A DNA stretch of 64,000 nt, taken from NCBI GenBank assembly GCA_964577365.1, contig CAZNYP010000001.1, forward strand, positions 45,833 to 109,832. The letters run 5' to 3'. Below the pieces are notes generated by a model that did no database searches, was not told where the DNA came from, and saw only the letters and a program-made list of their open reading frames with translations. Origin of the DNA: JAGOVB01 sp964577365 (GTDB lineage Bacteria > Patescibacteriota > Minisyncoccia > Phycocordibacterales > PALSA-1337). Position 1 is the first letter of the stretch. Each line of letters opens with the position of its first letter. The position numbers and the translations under genes are program-made. Shown in pieces: positions 16,695 through 24,996 of this stretch.

Positions 16695-18800
16695 CTACTT
16701 CGCCACTTTTACTGCCTCCTCAAACTGTATAGAAAGTAGTTTCGAAGCTCCATCCCCTCCCATCGTCACTCCATACAAAACTCCTGCACGAGACATGGTC
16801 TCACGGTTATGTGTAATCAAAATAAGCTGCGAGTATTCAGACAGACTCTGGATCATGTCTCCATATTTTCTCGAATTCGCTTCATCGAGTGCCGCATCAG
16901 TCTCATCCAAAATGATAAACGGTGGTGGATTAACCTGAGAAATTGCAAACAAAAGTGCAATCGAGGTGAGCGCTCGCTCTCCACCTGAGAGCATCATGAG
17001 GCCCTTTGTTTTTTTACGTGGAAGCTCAACGTATATATCGATTCCCTCACCGAGCTTTAGCTCTGCCTTCCCCCCTCCAAACATCAGTGCAAAAAAGTTT
17101 TGGAACTGTATATTTATCTTTACGATTCCTTCGGTAAATTCGTGGTTGATCCGCGCATCGAGATCGGCGATCACTGACTCGAGCGATGCCTTTGCCTGCT
17201 GTAGATCAGCGAGCTCACGAGCGAGGAATTCGTCACGCTCTGTGGTTTCTTTGTGTTCTTTTGTGACTTCTTCGCTGTTTCCGACACCACTATCTTCGAT
17301 GCGGATCTTTAGCTTTTCTAGTTCATGTCGTCGGGCATCCTGTTTTGCACGGTCCTCTGGCTCGATCGCGGTTTCTTTGTAGTCAGTGGCCTCACGACCT
17401 CCGAGGATGTAGGCCTCCTTGAGCTCTCGATCAAAGTTTTCTTTTAGAGATTTGAGGTTTATTTCTCTGTTTTTTAGATTAGACAAAACACCACGGAGCT
17501 CATTGATCCGCGCCATGATTTTAAACATATCCTTTTCTGCATCACGATTTGAGTCTTTTTCTTTCTCGATTGTTTCCTTGAGTCTTTCATAGTCGACTCC
17601 GTACTCAAACTCTCTCTTTATACAGTCGCCTATTTTTAGCTTGAGTTGTTCCTGCTTTTTGCGCTGATCGTTGATCTGCTTTTGATATTCATCGATGAGT
17701 GAACTATCGATCTTTGTTTTGTGCTTGCTGATGAAGTCACGAAGCAGGTTTTTTACAAAAGAAATAGGATGAAAATCTTCGATGCGGTACAGAATGTCCT
17801 CGACATCTTTTAAATACACCGTTTTTGTGTCTTCTCTATTGATCTTTTCGGTTTCGCGCTCGATCATACGGGTGAGCGTTTGTATCTCGCCCTCTATTTT
17901 GCCTTCTTCTCGAGACAGGAGATCCTTTTGCGTTCGTGAGTCAGAAATCTTCCGCTCTATAGAAATGAGTTCGTCACTTTTGTGATCTTTGTGTTTTGAG
18001 TGTTCGATGCGATCCTTTACCCGGAGGAGTTCGCTCTCGAGGCGATTGTATTCTTTTTCTGGTTCATGCTTTTCGCGCTCGATTTTGTCCGATTCGTTTT
18101 TTATGTATACCTCTTCGTGTTTGAGGTACATACGATAGGTGGCGCGCATTTCGTTGCGGAGCTCGCGAACCTTTTCTACTTTTTCTACCTGTTTCTGGAG
18201 GAATTTTAGATGTGGAGCGATCTCACGTCGAAGAAGCTCGACTTCACGCATATTTTCCTGCGTCTTTTCGAGCTTTTTGAGGCTTTCATTTCGCTTGTAC
18301 TGATAGATCTTGAGACCGAGCGCATCCTCGATCATTTCGCGGCGTTCGTCGGTACGCGCAGTGAGGATACGATCTGCTTCACCCTGGGAGATGATATGGT
18401 GTCCAGAAGCCCCTATATGGGCCTGAGCGAGGAGTTCGGCGATATCTTTGAGTCTGACATTGCTGCCGTTTATATAGTACTCGTTGACGCCATCGCGGTG
18501 GACGACGCGCTCGAGACTGACTTCATCAAAATCAAGTGGCAAAAGCCGTTTACTGTTGTCAAAAACTACTTTTACCGACGCACGGTTCACACTTCCTCCA
18601 TTGAAAATGAGATCCTCCCCACGCTTTCCTCGCATCGATTTTATCGATTGCTCACCAAGTACAAAACGAAACGCCTCAGCGGTATTTGATTTCCCTGAGC
18701 CGTTTGGACCAACGATGGCAGAAATAGGAGTGTTGAATTGGAGGGTAGACTTTTTTGCAAAAGACTTGAATCCTACTATTTCGAGCGACTTTAGATACAT
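16695..18800 (-). CDS. smc: Compact SMC-like chromosome-segregation ATPase lacking a hinge
   Basis: A 701-aa SMC-type ATPase for chromosome organisation. The N-terminal head has Walker A GPNGSGKSN (31-39). The C-terminal head has signature LSGGERALTS (604-613) and Walker B FIILDETDAALDEAN (628-642). Between them (about 170-545) lie two charged coiled-coil arms joined near residues 330-380 by a short segment with HPISFVKNLLRDF, with neither an SMC hinge domain nor a CxxC zinc hook. Usual SMC is about 1150 aa. Both head halves are more SMC-like than RecF- or Rad50-like. TAAAAT (18807-18812) ends 6 nt before ATG. It lies downstream of rnc, as in many bacteria. Confidence 0.85.
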   Translation of the reverse strand: MYLKSLEIVGFKSFAKKSTLQFNTPISAIVGPNGSGKSNTAEAFRFVLGEQSIKSMRGKRGEDLIFNGGSVNRASVKVVFDNSKRLLPLDFDEVSLERVVHRDGVNEYYINGSNVRLKDIAELLAQAHIGASGHHIISQGEADRILTARTDERREMIEDALGLKIYQYKRNESLKKLEKTQENMREVELLRREIAPHLKFLQKQVEKVEKVRELRNEMRATYRMYLKHEEVYIKNESDKIEREKHEPEKEYNRLESELLRVKDRIEHSKHKDHKSDELISIERKISDSRTQKDLLSREEGKIEGEIQTLTRMIERETEKINREDTKTVYLKDVEDILYRIEDFHPISFVKNLLRDFISKHKTKIDSSLIDEYQKQINDQRKKQEQLKLKIGDCIKREFEYGVDYERLKETIEKEKDSNRDAEKDMFKIMARINELRGVLSNLKNREINLKSLKENFDRELKEAYILGGREATDYKETAIEPEDRAKQDARRHELEKLKIRIEDSGVGNSEEVTKEHKETTERDEFLARELADLQQAKASLESVIADLDARINHEFTEGIVKINIQFQNFFALMFGGGKAELKLGEGIDIYVELPRKKTKGLMMLSGGERALTSIALLFAISQVNPPPFIILDETDAALDEANSRKYGDMIQSLSEYSQLILITHNRETMSRAGVLYGVTMGGDGASKLLSIQFEEAVKVAK

Positions 18801-18809
18801 AAATGTATT

Positions 18810-19517
18810 TTACCACCCTTTCACTTCGAGTGCTTTTTCTGCAGCTTTTTGTTCAGCTTCTTGCTTTGATGGACCACCACCTGTCGCTACCTGCACATCT
18901 CCGAGAAATACCCCGAGGGTAAAGATCTTGCTATGGTCAGGACCGGTTTCCTTTAGTGTTTTATACGATGGAGTGATACCGACATTTTCCTGAGCGCGTT
19001 CCTGGAAACGACTCTTTGCATCGAGCCATAGCTTTTTGGCAATGATTTCGTCAATATCGATGACCTCGAGAAGATTGCGAGAGATAAAGTTTGCGGCATT
19101 TCCAAATCCCTGATCAGTATAGATGGCACCGATGATAGCTTCGATCGTATCAGCAATGATGATGGCGCGCGCACGTCCGATGTCTTTTGATTCACCCTTT
19201 GAGAGGAGGAGGTATTCGTTTATCCCGAGCACGTCTCCTACGCGAGCAAGCGATATGGTGTTTACGAGCGCAGAACGATATGCAGTGAGATCACCCTCTG
19301 CTGCATGTGGGAATTTGTGATACAAAAAGTTTGTCACCACGAGCTCGAGCACGGCATCTCCGAGGAATTCGAGGCGTTCGTTGTGATCGTGTCCGAGGCT
19401 ACGATTTTCATTTATATATGAGCGGTGTGTACATGCCTGTCGAAGGAGGTTCGGATCGCGGAATTCGACGCCGATGAGTGTTTCTAGGTCTTTAAAATTA
19501 GGAAGTTTTTTCTGCAC
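18810..19517 (-). CDS. rnc: Ribonuclease III
   Basis: A 235-aa double-stranded-RNA endonuclease that processes rRNA precursors. The signature ERLEFLGDAVLEL lies near residues 47-59 and provides the catalytic acidic residues; DTIEAIIGAIYTDQG is the second acidic cluster. The C-terminal dsRNA-binding domain ends with SKQEAEQKAAEKAL. The start overlaps the NusB-Nudix gene by 20 bp, implying translational coupling. Confidence 0.96.
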   Translation of the reverse strand: MQKKLPNFKDLETLIGVEFRDPNLLRQACTHRSYINENRSLGHDHNERLEFLGDAVLELVVTNFLYHKFPHAAEGDLTAYRSALVNTISLARVGDVLGINEYLLLSKGESKDIGRARAIIIADTIEAIIGAIYTDQGFGNAANFISRNLLEVIDIDEIIAKKLWLDAKSRFQERAQENVGITPSYKTLKETGPDHSKIFTLGVFLGDVQVATGGGPSKQEAEQKAAEKALEVKGW

Positions 19518-20412
19518 TTAATAGATTTATAGCTTTTGTAATGATGGGGAGCATGTCGTTGTAAAAATTGAGCTCCAAAATATCTGACAATTTGAACCAT
19601 CTCGCATCGTCGAGGCCACCTGTTTTTCCGAGGACGAGGGGATCAAATTTTGATTCTGCTAAAAAGTAGTTTACTTGTTTTCTGATTTTGCCGAGCTCTG
19701 GGTCTGCTGCTACATACTCATTGTTTCCAAGTATTTCTTTTATCACTATGTCCACACCCATTTCCTCTTTTATTTTCGCTACAGTCCCTTCTTTTACCTC
19801 CACCCCCTGAGGGATTTTTCCTTTTGATAGTGTCCAGTGACCAAAGACATCGTGGACGAGTGCGAGATATACCTCTCCTTCGTGCCGAGCATAGACAACT
19901 GCACCTCCGAGATGAAGGATCGGCATCTGCTCATATGGAATATCTGGGATCTTTACTTTCTTTTTCTTTGGCGTAGCGTCTTTTCCTGGTTCACCTATTT
20001 CTTTGTATACAGAGCCTAGAACACCGTTTACGAACTTTCCACTGTTCTCTCCACCATAGGACTTTGCAAGCTCTATAGCCTCGTTTATGGCCACTTTAGC
20101 AGGTACTTCATCTCTGTTTGCAAAGAGAAGCTCGTAGAGTCCTATACGGAGAACATTTCGGTCGACCACTGAGATCTTGTCGATAGGCCAGTCTGGTGCG
20201 GCTTTTTCGATGATGAGGTCGAGGTCTGGTTTTTTGGCAATGACACTTTCAAGGAGTTCCTGCATGAACTCTACATCACTCATACCAGGAGCGAATTCTA
20301 CCGCATTACGCTTTAGAATCCCTGGGATATCGTGCTTTGCAGCGTCACCGCAGAAGTCCCATTCAAAGAGTGACTGGAGGACTATTGATCTTGAGAGGTG
20401 TCTATTTGCCAT
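19498..20412 (-). CDS. nusB: NusB-Nudix fusion protein
   Basis: A 304-aa protein in two parts. Residues 1 to about 140 are NusB, the rRNA antitermination RNA-binding factor (RSIVLQSLFEWDF, VDRNVLRIGLYELLF, NEAIELAKSYGG, KFVNGVLGSV). A lysine-rich linker (KKKKVKI) leads to a Nudix hydrolase fold (about 163-300; LSKGKIPQG then KIKEEMGVDI). The Nudix box keeps the EExG core, but the preceding Arg-Glu is Ala-Lys and the first spacing is one residue longer, so activity is uncertain. Ends within rnc. Candidate -10 is weak (TTTAAAAATC before ATG). Confidence 0.85.
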   Translation of the reverse strand: MANRHLSRSIVLQSLFEWDFCGDAAKHDIPGILKRNAVEFAPGMSDVEFMQELLESVIAKKPDLDLIIEKAAPDWPIDKISVVDRNVLRIGLYELLFANRDEVPAKVAINEAIELAKSYGGENSGKFVNGVLGSVYKEIGEPGKDATPKKKKVKIPDIPYEQMPILHLGGAVVYARHEGEVYLALVHDVFGHWTLSKGKIPQGVEVKEGTVAKIKEEMGVDIVIKEILGNNEYVAADPELGKIRKQVNYFLAESKFDPLVLGKTGGLDDARWFKLSDILELNFYNDMLPIITKAINLLSAEKTS

Positions 20413-20448
20413 TTTGATTTTTAAAAGATCGATTCACGGTTACTATTT

Positions 20449-20670
20449 TTATGCTTTAGTTTTTGTCTTTGCTTTAGCGACTTTTTTGTCTAATACTTTC
20501 TTCATATCGATGATCATTTTCCCCTTGTAGAATCCACATGCTGAACACATAGAGTGTCGAAGGTGCATTGCACCACAATTTGAGCACTTTGAAAGACGCG
20601 CTGCTGAGAGAGCGTGATGACTTCGTCTATTGTCTCGGTGAGCCCGAGTTGCTCGCATTCGATTTACCAT
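20449..20670 (-). CDS. rpmF: Ribosomal protein bL32
   Basis: A 73-aa large-subunit protein. The basic N-terminus (RAHRDNRRSHHA) is followed by a zinc ribbon CSNCG...CSACG (about residues 29-46) and a lysine-rich tail. A promoter precedes it: TTGCAA (20700-20705), 16 bp, TATAGT (20678-20683), ending 7 nt before ATG, so it is probably leaderless. It lies upstream of nusB. Confidence 0.93.
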   Translation of the reverse strand: MVNRMRATRAHRDNRRSHHALSAARLSKCSNCGAMHLRHSMCSACGFYKGKMIIDMKKVLDKKVAKAKTKTKA

Positions 20671-20690
20671 GGACTACACTATACAGGATT

Positions 20691-21239
20691 TTAGCTTTTT
20701 TGCAAGAGTTTATACTCACCCACCTTTACCTTTGGTGCCTTTACGACTTTTCCATTGAAACTATACCCCTTTTGAACCACCTCGAGGATCATATGATCTT
20801 TTGCTTCTTCCTCGGTCGGTTCATAGCTCGTTGCCTCATCGCGGTTTGGGTCGAATTTTTCACCTACCGGGTTGAGCTCTTTGAGGCCATAGCCCTCTAG
20901 GGTCTTGAGGAATTGGGTATAGATATACTCTACTCCGGTGCGCCAGTTTTTATCGACTTTTTCCCATGATTCTTTGTTTGCAAAAGCCATATTGAAACTA
21001 TCGATGGTCGAGATGAGCTCGGTCACGATCCCCTCGTTTGCGAACTTTATAAATTCCTTTTGTGACTCTTCGTCACGCTTGCGAGCATTCACAAAATCAG
21101 CCTTGGCCTTTTGCCAGCCATTTAGGTACTCCTGTTTTTCCTCGACTGCCTTTGCGAGCTTTTCACGGAGTTTTTTTATGGTCTCGGTAGGATTCCCTTC
21201 CTCCTCCACTGGTTCGTATTTTATTTCTTCTTCATTCAT
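20691..21239 (-). CDS. grpE: GrpE nucleotide-exchange factor
   Basis: A 182-aa cochaperone that releases ADP from DnaK. The acidic N-terminus leads into a long coiled coil (about 20-75), then NWRTGVEYIYTQFLKTLEGYG and a beta domain ending KAPKVKVGEYKL. The frame opens far upstream, but ATG 21239 (MNEEEIKYE) is chosen because TATACT (21246-21251) ends 6 nt before it. The alternative ATG at MSYTAY would include the -10 box. dnaK and dnaJ are not in the window. Confidence 0.93.
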   Translation of the reverse strand: MNEEEIKYEPVEEEGNPTETIKKLREKLAKAVEEKQEYLNGWQKAKADFVNARKRDEESQKEFIKFANEGIVTELISTIDSFNMAFANKESWEKVDKNWRTGVEYIYTQFLKTLEGYGLKELNPVGEKFDPNRDEATSYEPTEEEAKDHMILEVVQKGYSFNGKVVKAPKVKVGEYKLLQKS

Positions 21240-21274
21240 GTATGCAGTATATGACATGAGGAAATTTTTGCAAT

Positions 21275-21302
21275 AAAAAAGGCCCGCCGACTGCGGCAGG
21301 CC
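21275..21302 (-). terminator. Terminator of the 22-codon ORF
   Basis: GGCC (21281-21284) pairs with GGCC (21299-21302) and GCCG (21286-21289) with CGGC (21294-21297), with one C-A mismatch and a 4-nt loop. Minus-strand T6 (21275-21280) follows. Confidence 0.7.
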
Positions 21303-21309
21303 CGTGCGA

Positions 21310-21378
21310 TCAGATGTCCTCGTACTTCCCACCTTCACCGTCAGGATGAGGAGGAAGATCAGTCGGTTCCTTATCCAT
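21310..21378 (-). CDS. 22-aa acidic micro-ORF with its own promoter and terminator
   Basis: ATG at 21378 opens a 22-codon frame, MDKEPTDLPPHPDGEG then GKYEDI, ending in TGA. It is hydrophilic and acidic, with no membrane segment. A perfect TATAAT (21385-21390) ends 6 nt before the ATG, the spacing used by real genes here. Terminators lie on both sides (21396-21426 closing rpsI and 21275-21302 closing this unit). It could be a microprotein, or the transcript could be a small RNA that only happens to contain an ORF. Confidence 0.5.
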   Translation of the reverse strand: MDKEPTDLPPHPDGEGGKYEDI

Positions 21379-21395
21379 GCCCAGATTATACCATA

Positions 21396-21426
21396 AAAAG
21401 AAAAACCCGCCATGGGCGGGGTTTTT
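21396..21426 (-). terminator. rpsI operon terminator
   Basis: AAAAACCCGCC (21401-21411), 3-nt loop, GGCGGGGTTTTT (21415-21426): about 11 pairs with one bulged G. The minus-strand tail is TTTTTCTTTTT. Ends the rpoA-rplQ-rplM-rpsI unit. Confidence 0.85.
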
Positions 21427-21434
21427 CTGAGAAA

Positions 21435-21842
21435 TTATCGTTTTGACCACTGAGGAGCCTTTCGAGCTTTCTTTAGACCGAACTTTCTTCGTTCTTTTGC
21501 TCGAGGATCTCGCTTGAGGTATCCTGCTTTCTTTAGAACTGGTCGGAGTTCGCCATCGATCTCATTGAGCGCTCGTGCGATACCGTGTCGTACAGCTACT
21601 GCCTGACCTTCTACTCCACCTCCCTTTGTGACAACAGTGACAGTGAATTTTTCAGCAGTCTTTGAATCAGTGATCGCAGAAGTAACAGTGTCCTGGAGTT
21701 TTCGTGTTGGGAAATATACAGCGAGTTCTTTGCCGTTTACTTCGTATGAATTCTTTGAAGCAGGAGTGAGGCGAACACGCGCAGTTGCGGTCTTGCGTCG
21801 TCCGATAGCTTCTATATATCTTTCAGTAGTTTTCTTTTCCAT
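21435..21842 (-). CDS. rpsI: Ribosomal protein uS9
   Basis: A 135-aa small-subunit protein whose C-terminal tail reaches the P-site tRNA. RYIEAIGRRKTATARVRL opens the domain; KGGGVEGQAVAVRHGIARAL is the core. The tail ends in KKARKAPQWSKR, the conserved terminal Lys-Arg motif. It follows rplM by 1 bp, the normal rplM-rpsI pair. Confidence 0.97.
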   Translation of the reverse strand: MEKKTTERYIEAIGRRKTATARVRLTPASKNSYEVNGKELAVYFPTRKLQDTVTSAITDSKTAEKFTVTVVTKGGGVEGQAVAVRHGIARALNEIDGELRPVLKKAGYLKRDPRAKERRKFGLKKARKAPQWSKR

Positions 21843-21843
21843 G

Positions 21844-22185
21844 TTATTCGGTAATAGTAATATTCTTCATCATGCCCTTTGTGAGCTTGTTCTTTGGGAG
21901 CATGCCGTAGACTGCTCGCTCAAATGCTTCTTTAAATCCTTTCTTTGCAACTACCTGTGCAAGTGTCTCATTGTAAATACCACCACGGAAGCCAGTAAAT
22001 GTAGTGTACTCTTTTGAATTGAGCTTCTTTTCATTTATATCTGCCTTGCTTGTGTTTACAATACTCACTTTTACGTCAGTTAGTTTTGATCGTGAAAAAG
22101 CTGGGGTCTTTTTTCCCATGAGGTAACTCGCAGCTTCACTCGCTACGCGTCCTAGTTTTTTTCCTGTTGCGTCGATAGTAATCAT
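21844..22185 (-). CDS. rplM: Ribosomal protein uL13 (short form)
   Basis: A 113-aa large-subunit protein, about 30 residues shorter than the usual 142. The N-terminal 15 or so residues before the DATGKKLGRVASE motif and the C-terminal extension after the MLPKNKLTKGMM core are missing. ATG 22185 (MITIDATGKK) is preferred to 22203 (MNLYNF), which overlaps rplQ. Downstream of rplQ and directly upstream of rpsI. Confidence 0.93.
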   Translation of the reverse strand: MITIDATGKKLGRVASEAASYLMGKKTPAFSRSKLTDVKVSIVNTSKADINEKKLNSKEYTTFTGFRGGIYNETLAQVVAKKGFKEAFERAVYGMLPKNKLTKGMMKNITITE

Positions 22186-22189
22186 AAAA

Positions 22190-22540
22190 TTATACAAATT
22201 CAATTATAGCCATTGCACTACCGTCCTTTATGCGGCGACCGTTTTTGACGATACGTGTGTAGCCACCTGCTCGCTCTTTGTATTTTGGAGCGATGGTTTC
22301 GACGAGTTTCTTTGCTGCAAATTCGCTACCGGTACGTGCGATGAGGAGTCGTCGTGAAGCGACAGAGTCTGATTTTGCTCGAGTAACGAGCTTTTCTGCC
22401 ATTGGACGGAGTTCTTTTGCTTTTGCCAAAGTTGTCTCGATCTTTTCATGCTTAACAAGAGCAAGCGCAAGTGACTTCATCAGTGCATTTCGCTGATTCT
22501 TTTCTAGACCGAATTTTCGCTTGTTTGAATGATGTCGCAT
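22190..22540 (-). CDS. rplQ: Ribosomal protein bL17
   Basis: A 116-aa large-subunit protein near the exit tunnel. MRHHSNKRKFGLEKNQRNA is a typical start (family MRHRK..GRKLGR). GGYTRIVKNGRRIKDGSAMA is the conserved C-terminal block. Follows rpoA by 1 bp, the standard arrangement. Confidence 0.97.
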   Translation of the reverse strand: MRHHSNKRKFGLEKNQRNALMKSLALALVKHEKIETTLAKAKELRPMAEKLVTRAKSDSVASRRLLIARTGSEFAAKKLVETIAPKYKERAGGYTRIVKNGRRIKDGSAMAIIEFV

Positions 22541-22541
22541 G

Positions 22542-23492
22542 TTACTTTAGGGTGATACCGTAATTACTCAAGACTTTCTTGATCTCTTGGATACCTTTGC
22601 TTCCAAGACCTTCAACATCGAGTATATCTGCTTCTTTCTTTCGTGCAAGTCCTCCGACGGTTCGGATGTTTGCAGCAGCGAGAGCTTTTACTGTTCGAGC
22701 TGAGAGGCCGATATCATCGATACGAGTCTTTAGGAACTCTACATCGATCTCCTTTTTAGGAGCTTCGTCTTCTTTTGCTGTCTCTACTACGACTTCTTCC
22801 TCTTTGAATCCTACGATAGCTTTGAGCTGGTGGATCATGATACCGATAGACTGCTCGAGTGCCTCGTGCGGAGTGAGTGTTCCGTCAGTTTCGATAGAGA
22901 TGCGGAGTCGGTTGAAATCTGTTCGATCTCCTACTCGCATGTTTTCCACTTCGTAGTTTACACGGCGGATAGGGGTAAATATAGCGTCGAGAGAGATAGC
23001 ACCGATATCCACTCGGTCTTTTTCAATGACTTCTTTTGGAACGTATCCGAGACCCTTTTGTACAGTTGCCTCGATGTCGAGTTCTGCAGTCTTACTCGTG
23101 AGCTCTGCAATGTGGAGTTCTGGATTTAGAACTTCTACTTGTCCTGGGACTTCTACGTCTTTTCCAGTGATGATCTTTGCCCCCTTTGCCTTGATGTATA
23201 CCACCTGAGCTTCGTCACCAGTGACGCGTAGGCGAAGTCGTTTGAGGTTCAAAAGTACGTTGATCACGTCTTCTTTTACGCCTTCGATAGTTGAGAACTC
23301 GTGTTCGACACCAGCAATCTTTACTTTTGTGATCGCAGCACCTGGGAGTGATGAAAGAATGATGCGACGGAGTGAGTTTCCGAGAGTATGTCCGTAGCCT
23401 GGGTAAAGTCCGTCGATCTCATATATTCCAGTGAGACCTTCCTCCTTTACAATCTTTGGTTTTGATGGCAAAACGACGTTGGTAAGAGACAT
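22542..23492 (-). CDS. rpoA: RNA polymerase subunit alpha
   Basis: A 316-aa subunit that nucleates RNA polymerase assembly. The N-terminal dimerisation domain carries PGYGHTLGNSLRRILLSS-like sequence (here GYGHTLGNSLRRIILSSLPG). An acidic linker follows, and the C-terminal DNA-binding domain is intact (IDDIGLSARTVKALAAANI then VEGLGSKGIQEI). Retention of the C-terminal domain means activator and UP-element contact is possible. A promoter lies upstream in the 66-bp gap after rpsD. Confidence 0.97.
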   Translation of the reverse strand: MSLTNVVLPSKPKIVKEEGLTGIYEIDGLYPGYGHTLGNSLRRIILSSLPGAAITKVKIAGVEHEFSTIEGVKEDVINVLLNLKRLRLRVTGDEAQVVYIKAKGAKIITGKDVEVPGQVEVLNPELHIAELTSKTAELDIEATVQKGLGYVPKEVIEKDRVDIGAISLDAIFTPIRRVNYEVENMRVGDRTDFNRLRISIETDGTLTPHEALEQSIGIMIHQLKAIVGFKEEEVVVETAKEDEAPKKEIDVEFLKTRIDDIGLSARTVKALAAANIRTVGGLARKKEADILDVEGLGSKGIQEIKKVLSNYGITLK

Positions 23493-23528
23493 TTGTTTAG
23501 CTAGTTAACATTATTAAATGGTCGAAAC

Positions 23529-23557
23529 ATTGTACATTATTTTCTAAAACTTTGCAA
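23529..23557 (-). promoter_or_regulatory. rpoA promoter
   Basis: TTGCAA (23552-23557), 17-bp spacer, TACAAT (23529-23534) on the minus strand, giving a leader of about 30 nt before rpoA. Confidence 0.5.
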
Positions 23558-23558
23558 A

Positions 23559-24164
23559 TTATCGGGTATAAAACTCAAGCACCGTCGCAACATTGAACAA
23601 TAATTCTGATTGTTCGGCTTTCGGTGTTCCATCGACGGTCACCTCTTTTTTATCAAAATTGAGCTTTAACCACGCTGGCAATTTTACTGTTTTCAAGCGC
23701 TCATCGAGGCCTGCAAACAATGCCTTTGCCTTGCTTCCTTCTCGGATAGCCACTACATCACCTGCCTCGACCGCATATGACGGCACGCGGACGATCTTTC
23801 CATTTACGGTGATGTGTCCGTGTGATGTCATCTGTCGAGCACCTCGGCGAGTAGTAGCAAATCCCGCCTTGAGGACTGCATTGTCGAGGCGACTTTCGAG
23901 AGTGGTGATGAGAGCTTCACCGGTGTTTCCTTTTTTTGAGAGCGCGGCATTTACAGCGTTTGACATCTGGCGTTCATTTAGACCGTACTGGAATCGTACT
24001 TTTTGTTTTTCGATGAGACCGAGTCCGAACTCACTCTTTGAGCGAGGGCGAGGATTGTTTTCGAGTTTACGAGCATTGCGAAGCGCAAACTTTTGAGTTT
24101 GTGTCTTTTCAAATATTGGTGCCCCGAGTCGGCGAGCTATTTTGTATTTTGGTCCTATAATCAT
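23559..24164 (-). CDS. rpsD: Ribosomal protein uS4
   Basis: A 201-aa primary 16S rRNA-binding protein. The N-terminal region (GPKYKIARRLG) is the cysteine-free, zinc-less type. The S4 RNA-binding domain (SRLDNAVLKAGFATTRRGARQ in parts, then GHITVNGKIVRVPSY) is well conserved. It lies in the usual rpsM-rpsK-rpsD-rpoA order, 11 bp after rpsK. Confidence 0.96.
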   Translation of the reverse strand: MIIGPKYKIARRLGAPIFEKTQTQKFALRNARKLENNPRPRSKSEFGLGLIEKQKVRFQYGLNERQMSNAVNAALSKKGNTGEALITTLESRLDNAVLKAGFATTRRGARQMTSHGHITVNGKIVRVPSYAVEAGDVVAIREGSKAKALFAGLDERLKTVKLPAWLKLNFDKKEVTVDGTPKAEQSELLFNVATVLEFYTR

Positions 24165-24175
24165 AAATTTGTGTA

Positions 24176-24598
24176 TTATACTCGTCTTGGTTTCTTAGGC
24201 TTTGGTCCGTTGTGTGGTACCGGAGTCTCGTCCTTGATACTTGAAATAGTTACTCCTTTTGAAATAAAACCTCGGATAGCTGATTCTCGGCCAGAACCTA
24301 CTCCCTTTACAATGACCGCAACCTCTTTGAGGCCGAGGAGGGCTGCTTTTACCGCGAGTGTCTCTCCGATCTTTGCGGCTGCAAACGGAGTACCCTTTTT
24401 TGCACCCTTGAATCCTAGTGCGCCTGAGGTAGACCACATCACTGCATTACCCTTTGGATCAGCCAAGAGGAGCTTGGTGTTGTTGTAGGTAGACTGAACA
24501 TAGAGGATACCAGTATCCAATCGCTTCTTTGAAGACGCCTGCTGTGCTGGCTTTTTCTCAACTGTCTTTTCGGTTGTTGTTTCGGTTTTTTTAGCCAT
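24176..24598 (-). CDS. rpsK: Ribosomal protein uS11
   Basis: A 140-aa small-subunit platform protein. A Lys/Thr-rich N-terminal tail of about 25 residues precedes GILYVQSTYNNTKLLLADPKGNAV (in parts). VKGVGSGRESAIRG and DETPVPHNGPKPKKPRRV (in parts) are the conserved C-terminal motifs that line the mRNA exit region. Follows rpsM by 5 bp. Confidence 0.96.
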   Translation of the reverse strand: MAKKTETTTEKTVEKKPAQQASSKKRLDTGILYVQSTYNNTKLLLADPKGNAVMWSTSGALGFKGAKKGTPFAAAKIGETLAVKAALLGLKEVAVIVKGVGSGRESAIRGFISKGVTISSIKDETPVPHNGPKPKKPRRV

Positions 24599-24603
24599 AA
24601 ATA

Positions 24604-24984
24604 TTACTTCTTATCTTCCTTCTTACGTCCTGATCCCATAGTCTTTCGGATGTTTCCTCGGAGAGTACGAGAATTTGTCTTTGTACGCTGTCCACGTGCA
24701 GGGAGCTTTTTAGCATGTCGAGTACCTCGATATGCCTTGATATCCTTTAGACGTTTTATGTTTGAAGCAATCTCTCGTTTGAGATCTCCTTCTATTTTGA
24801 AACCTTCGATGATCTTTCGGATAGTGTTTTCCTGATCGACAGTGAGCTCTTTTGCTCGTGCACTAAAATCTACTTTTGCCTGAGTTAAAATGTGTTGAGC
24901 ACGTGATCGTCCTACACCGTAAAGAGTAGTGAGGGCAATCTCTATTCGTTTATCATCTGGAATTGTAATACCGAGTATACGCAT
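24604..24984 (-). CDS. rpsM: Ribosomal protein uS13
   Basis: A 126-aa small-subunit head protein contacting tRNA and uL5. MRILGITIPDDKRIEIALT and the helix-two-turn-helix YGVGRSRAQHIL are diagnostic. RGTRHAKKLPARGQRTKTN (in parts) is the basic C-terminal block. Follows rpmJ by 12 bp. Confidence 0.97.
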   Translation of the reverse strand: MRILGITIPDDKRIEIALTTLYGVGRSRAQHILTQAKVDFSARAKELTVDQENTIRKIIEGFKIEGDLKREIASNIKRLKDIKAYRGTRHAKKLPARGQRTKTNSRTLRGNIRKTMGSGRKKEDKK

Positions 24985-24996
24985 TATATTTAAATA

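Noticed and set aside
22186..22203. Start of uL13 at 22203 (MNLYNF)
   Set aside because: It overlaps the rplQ coding end and the family motif begins at ATG 22185.
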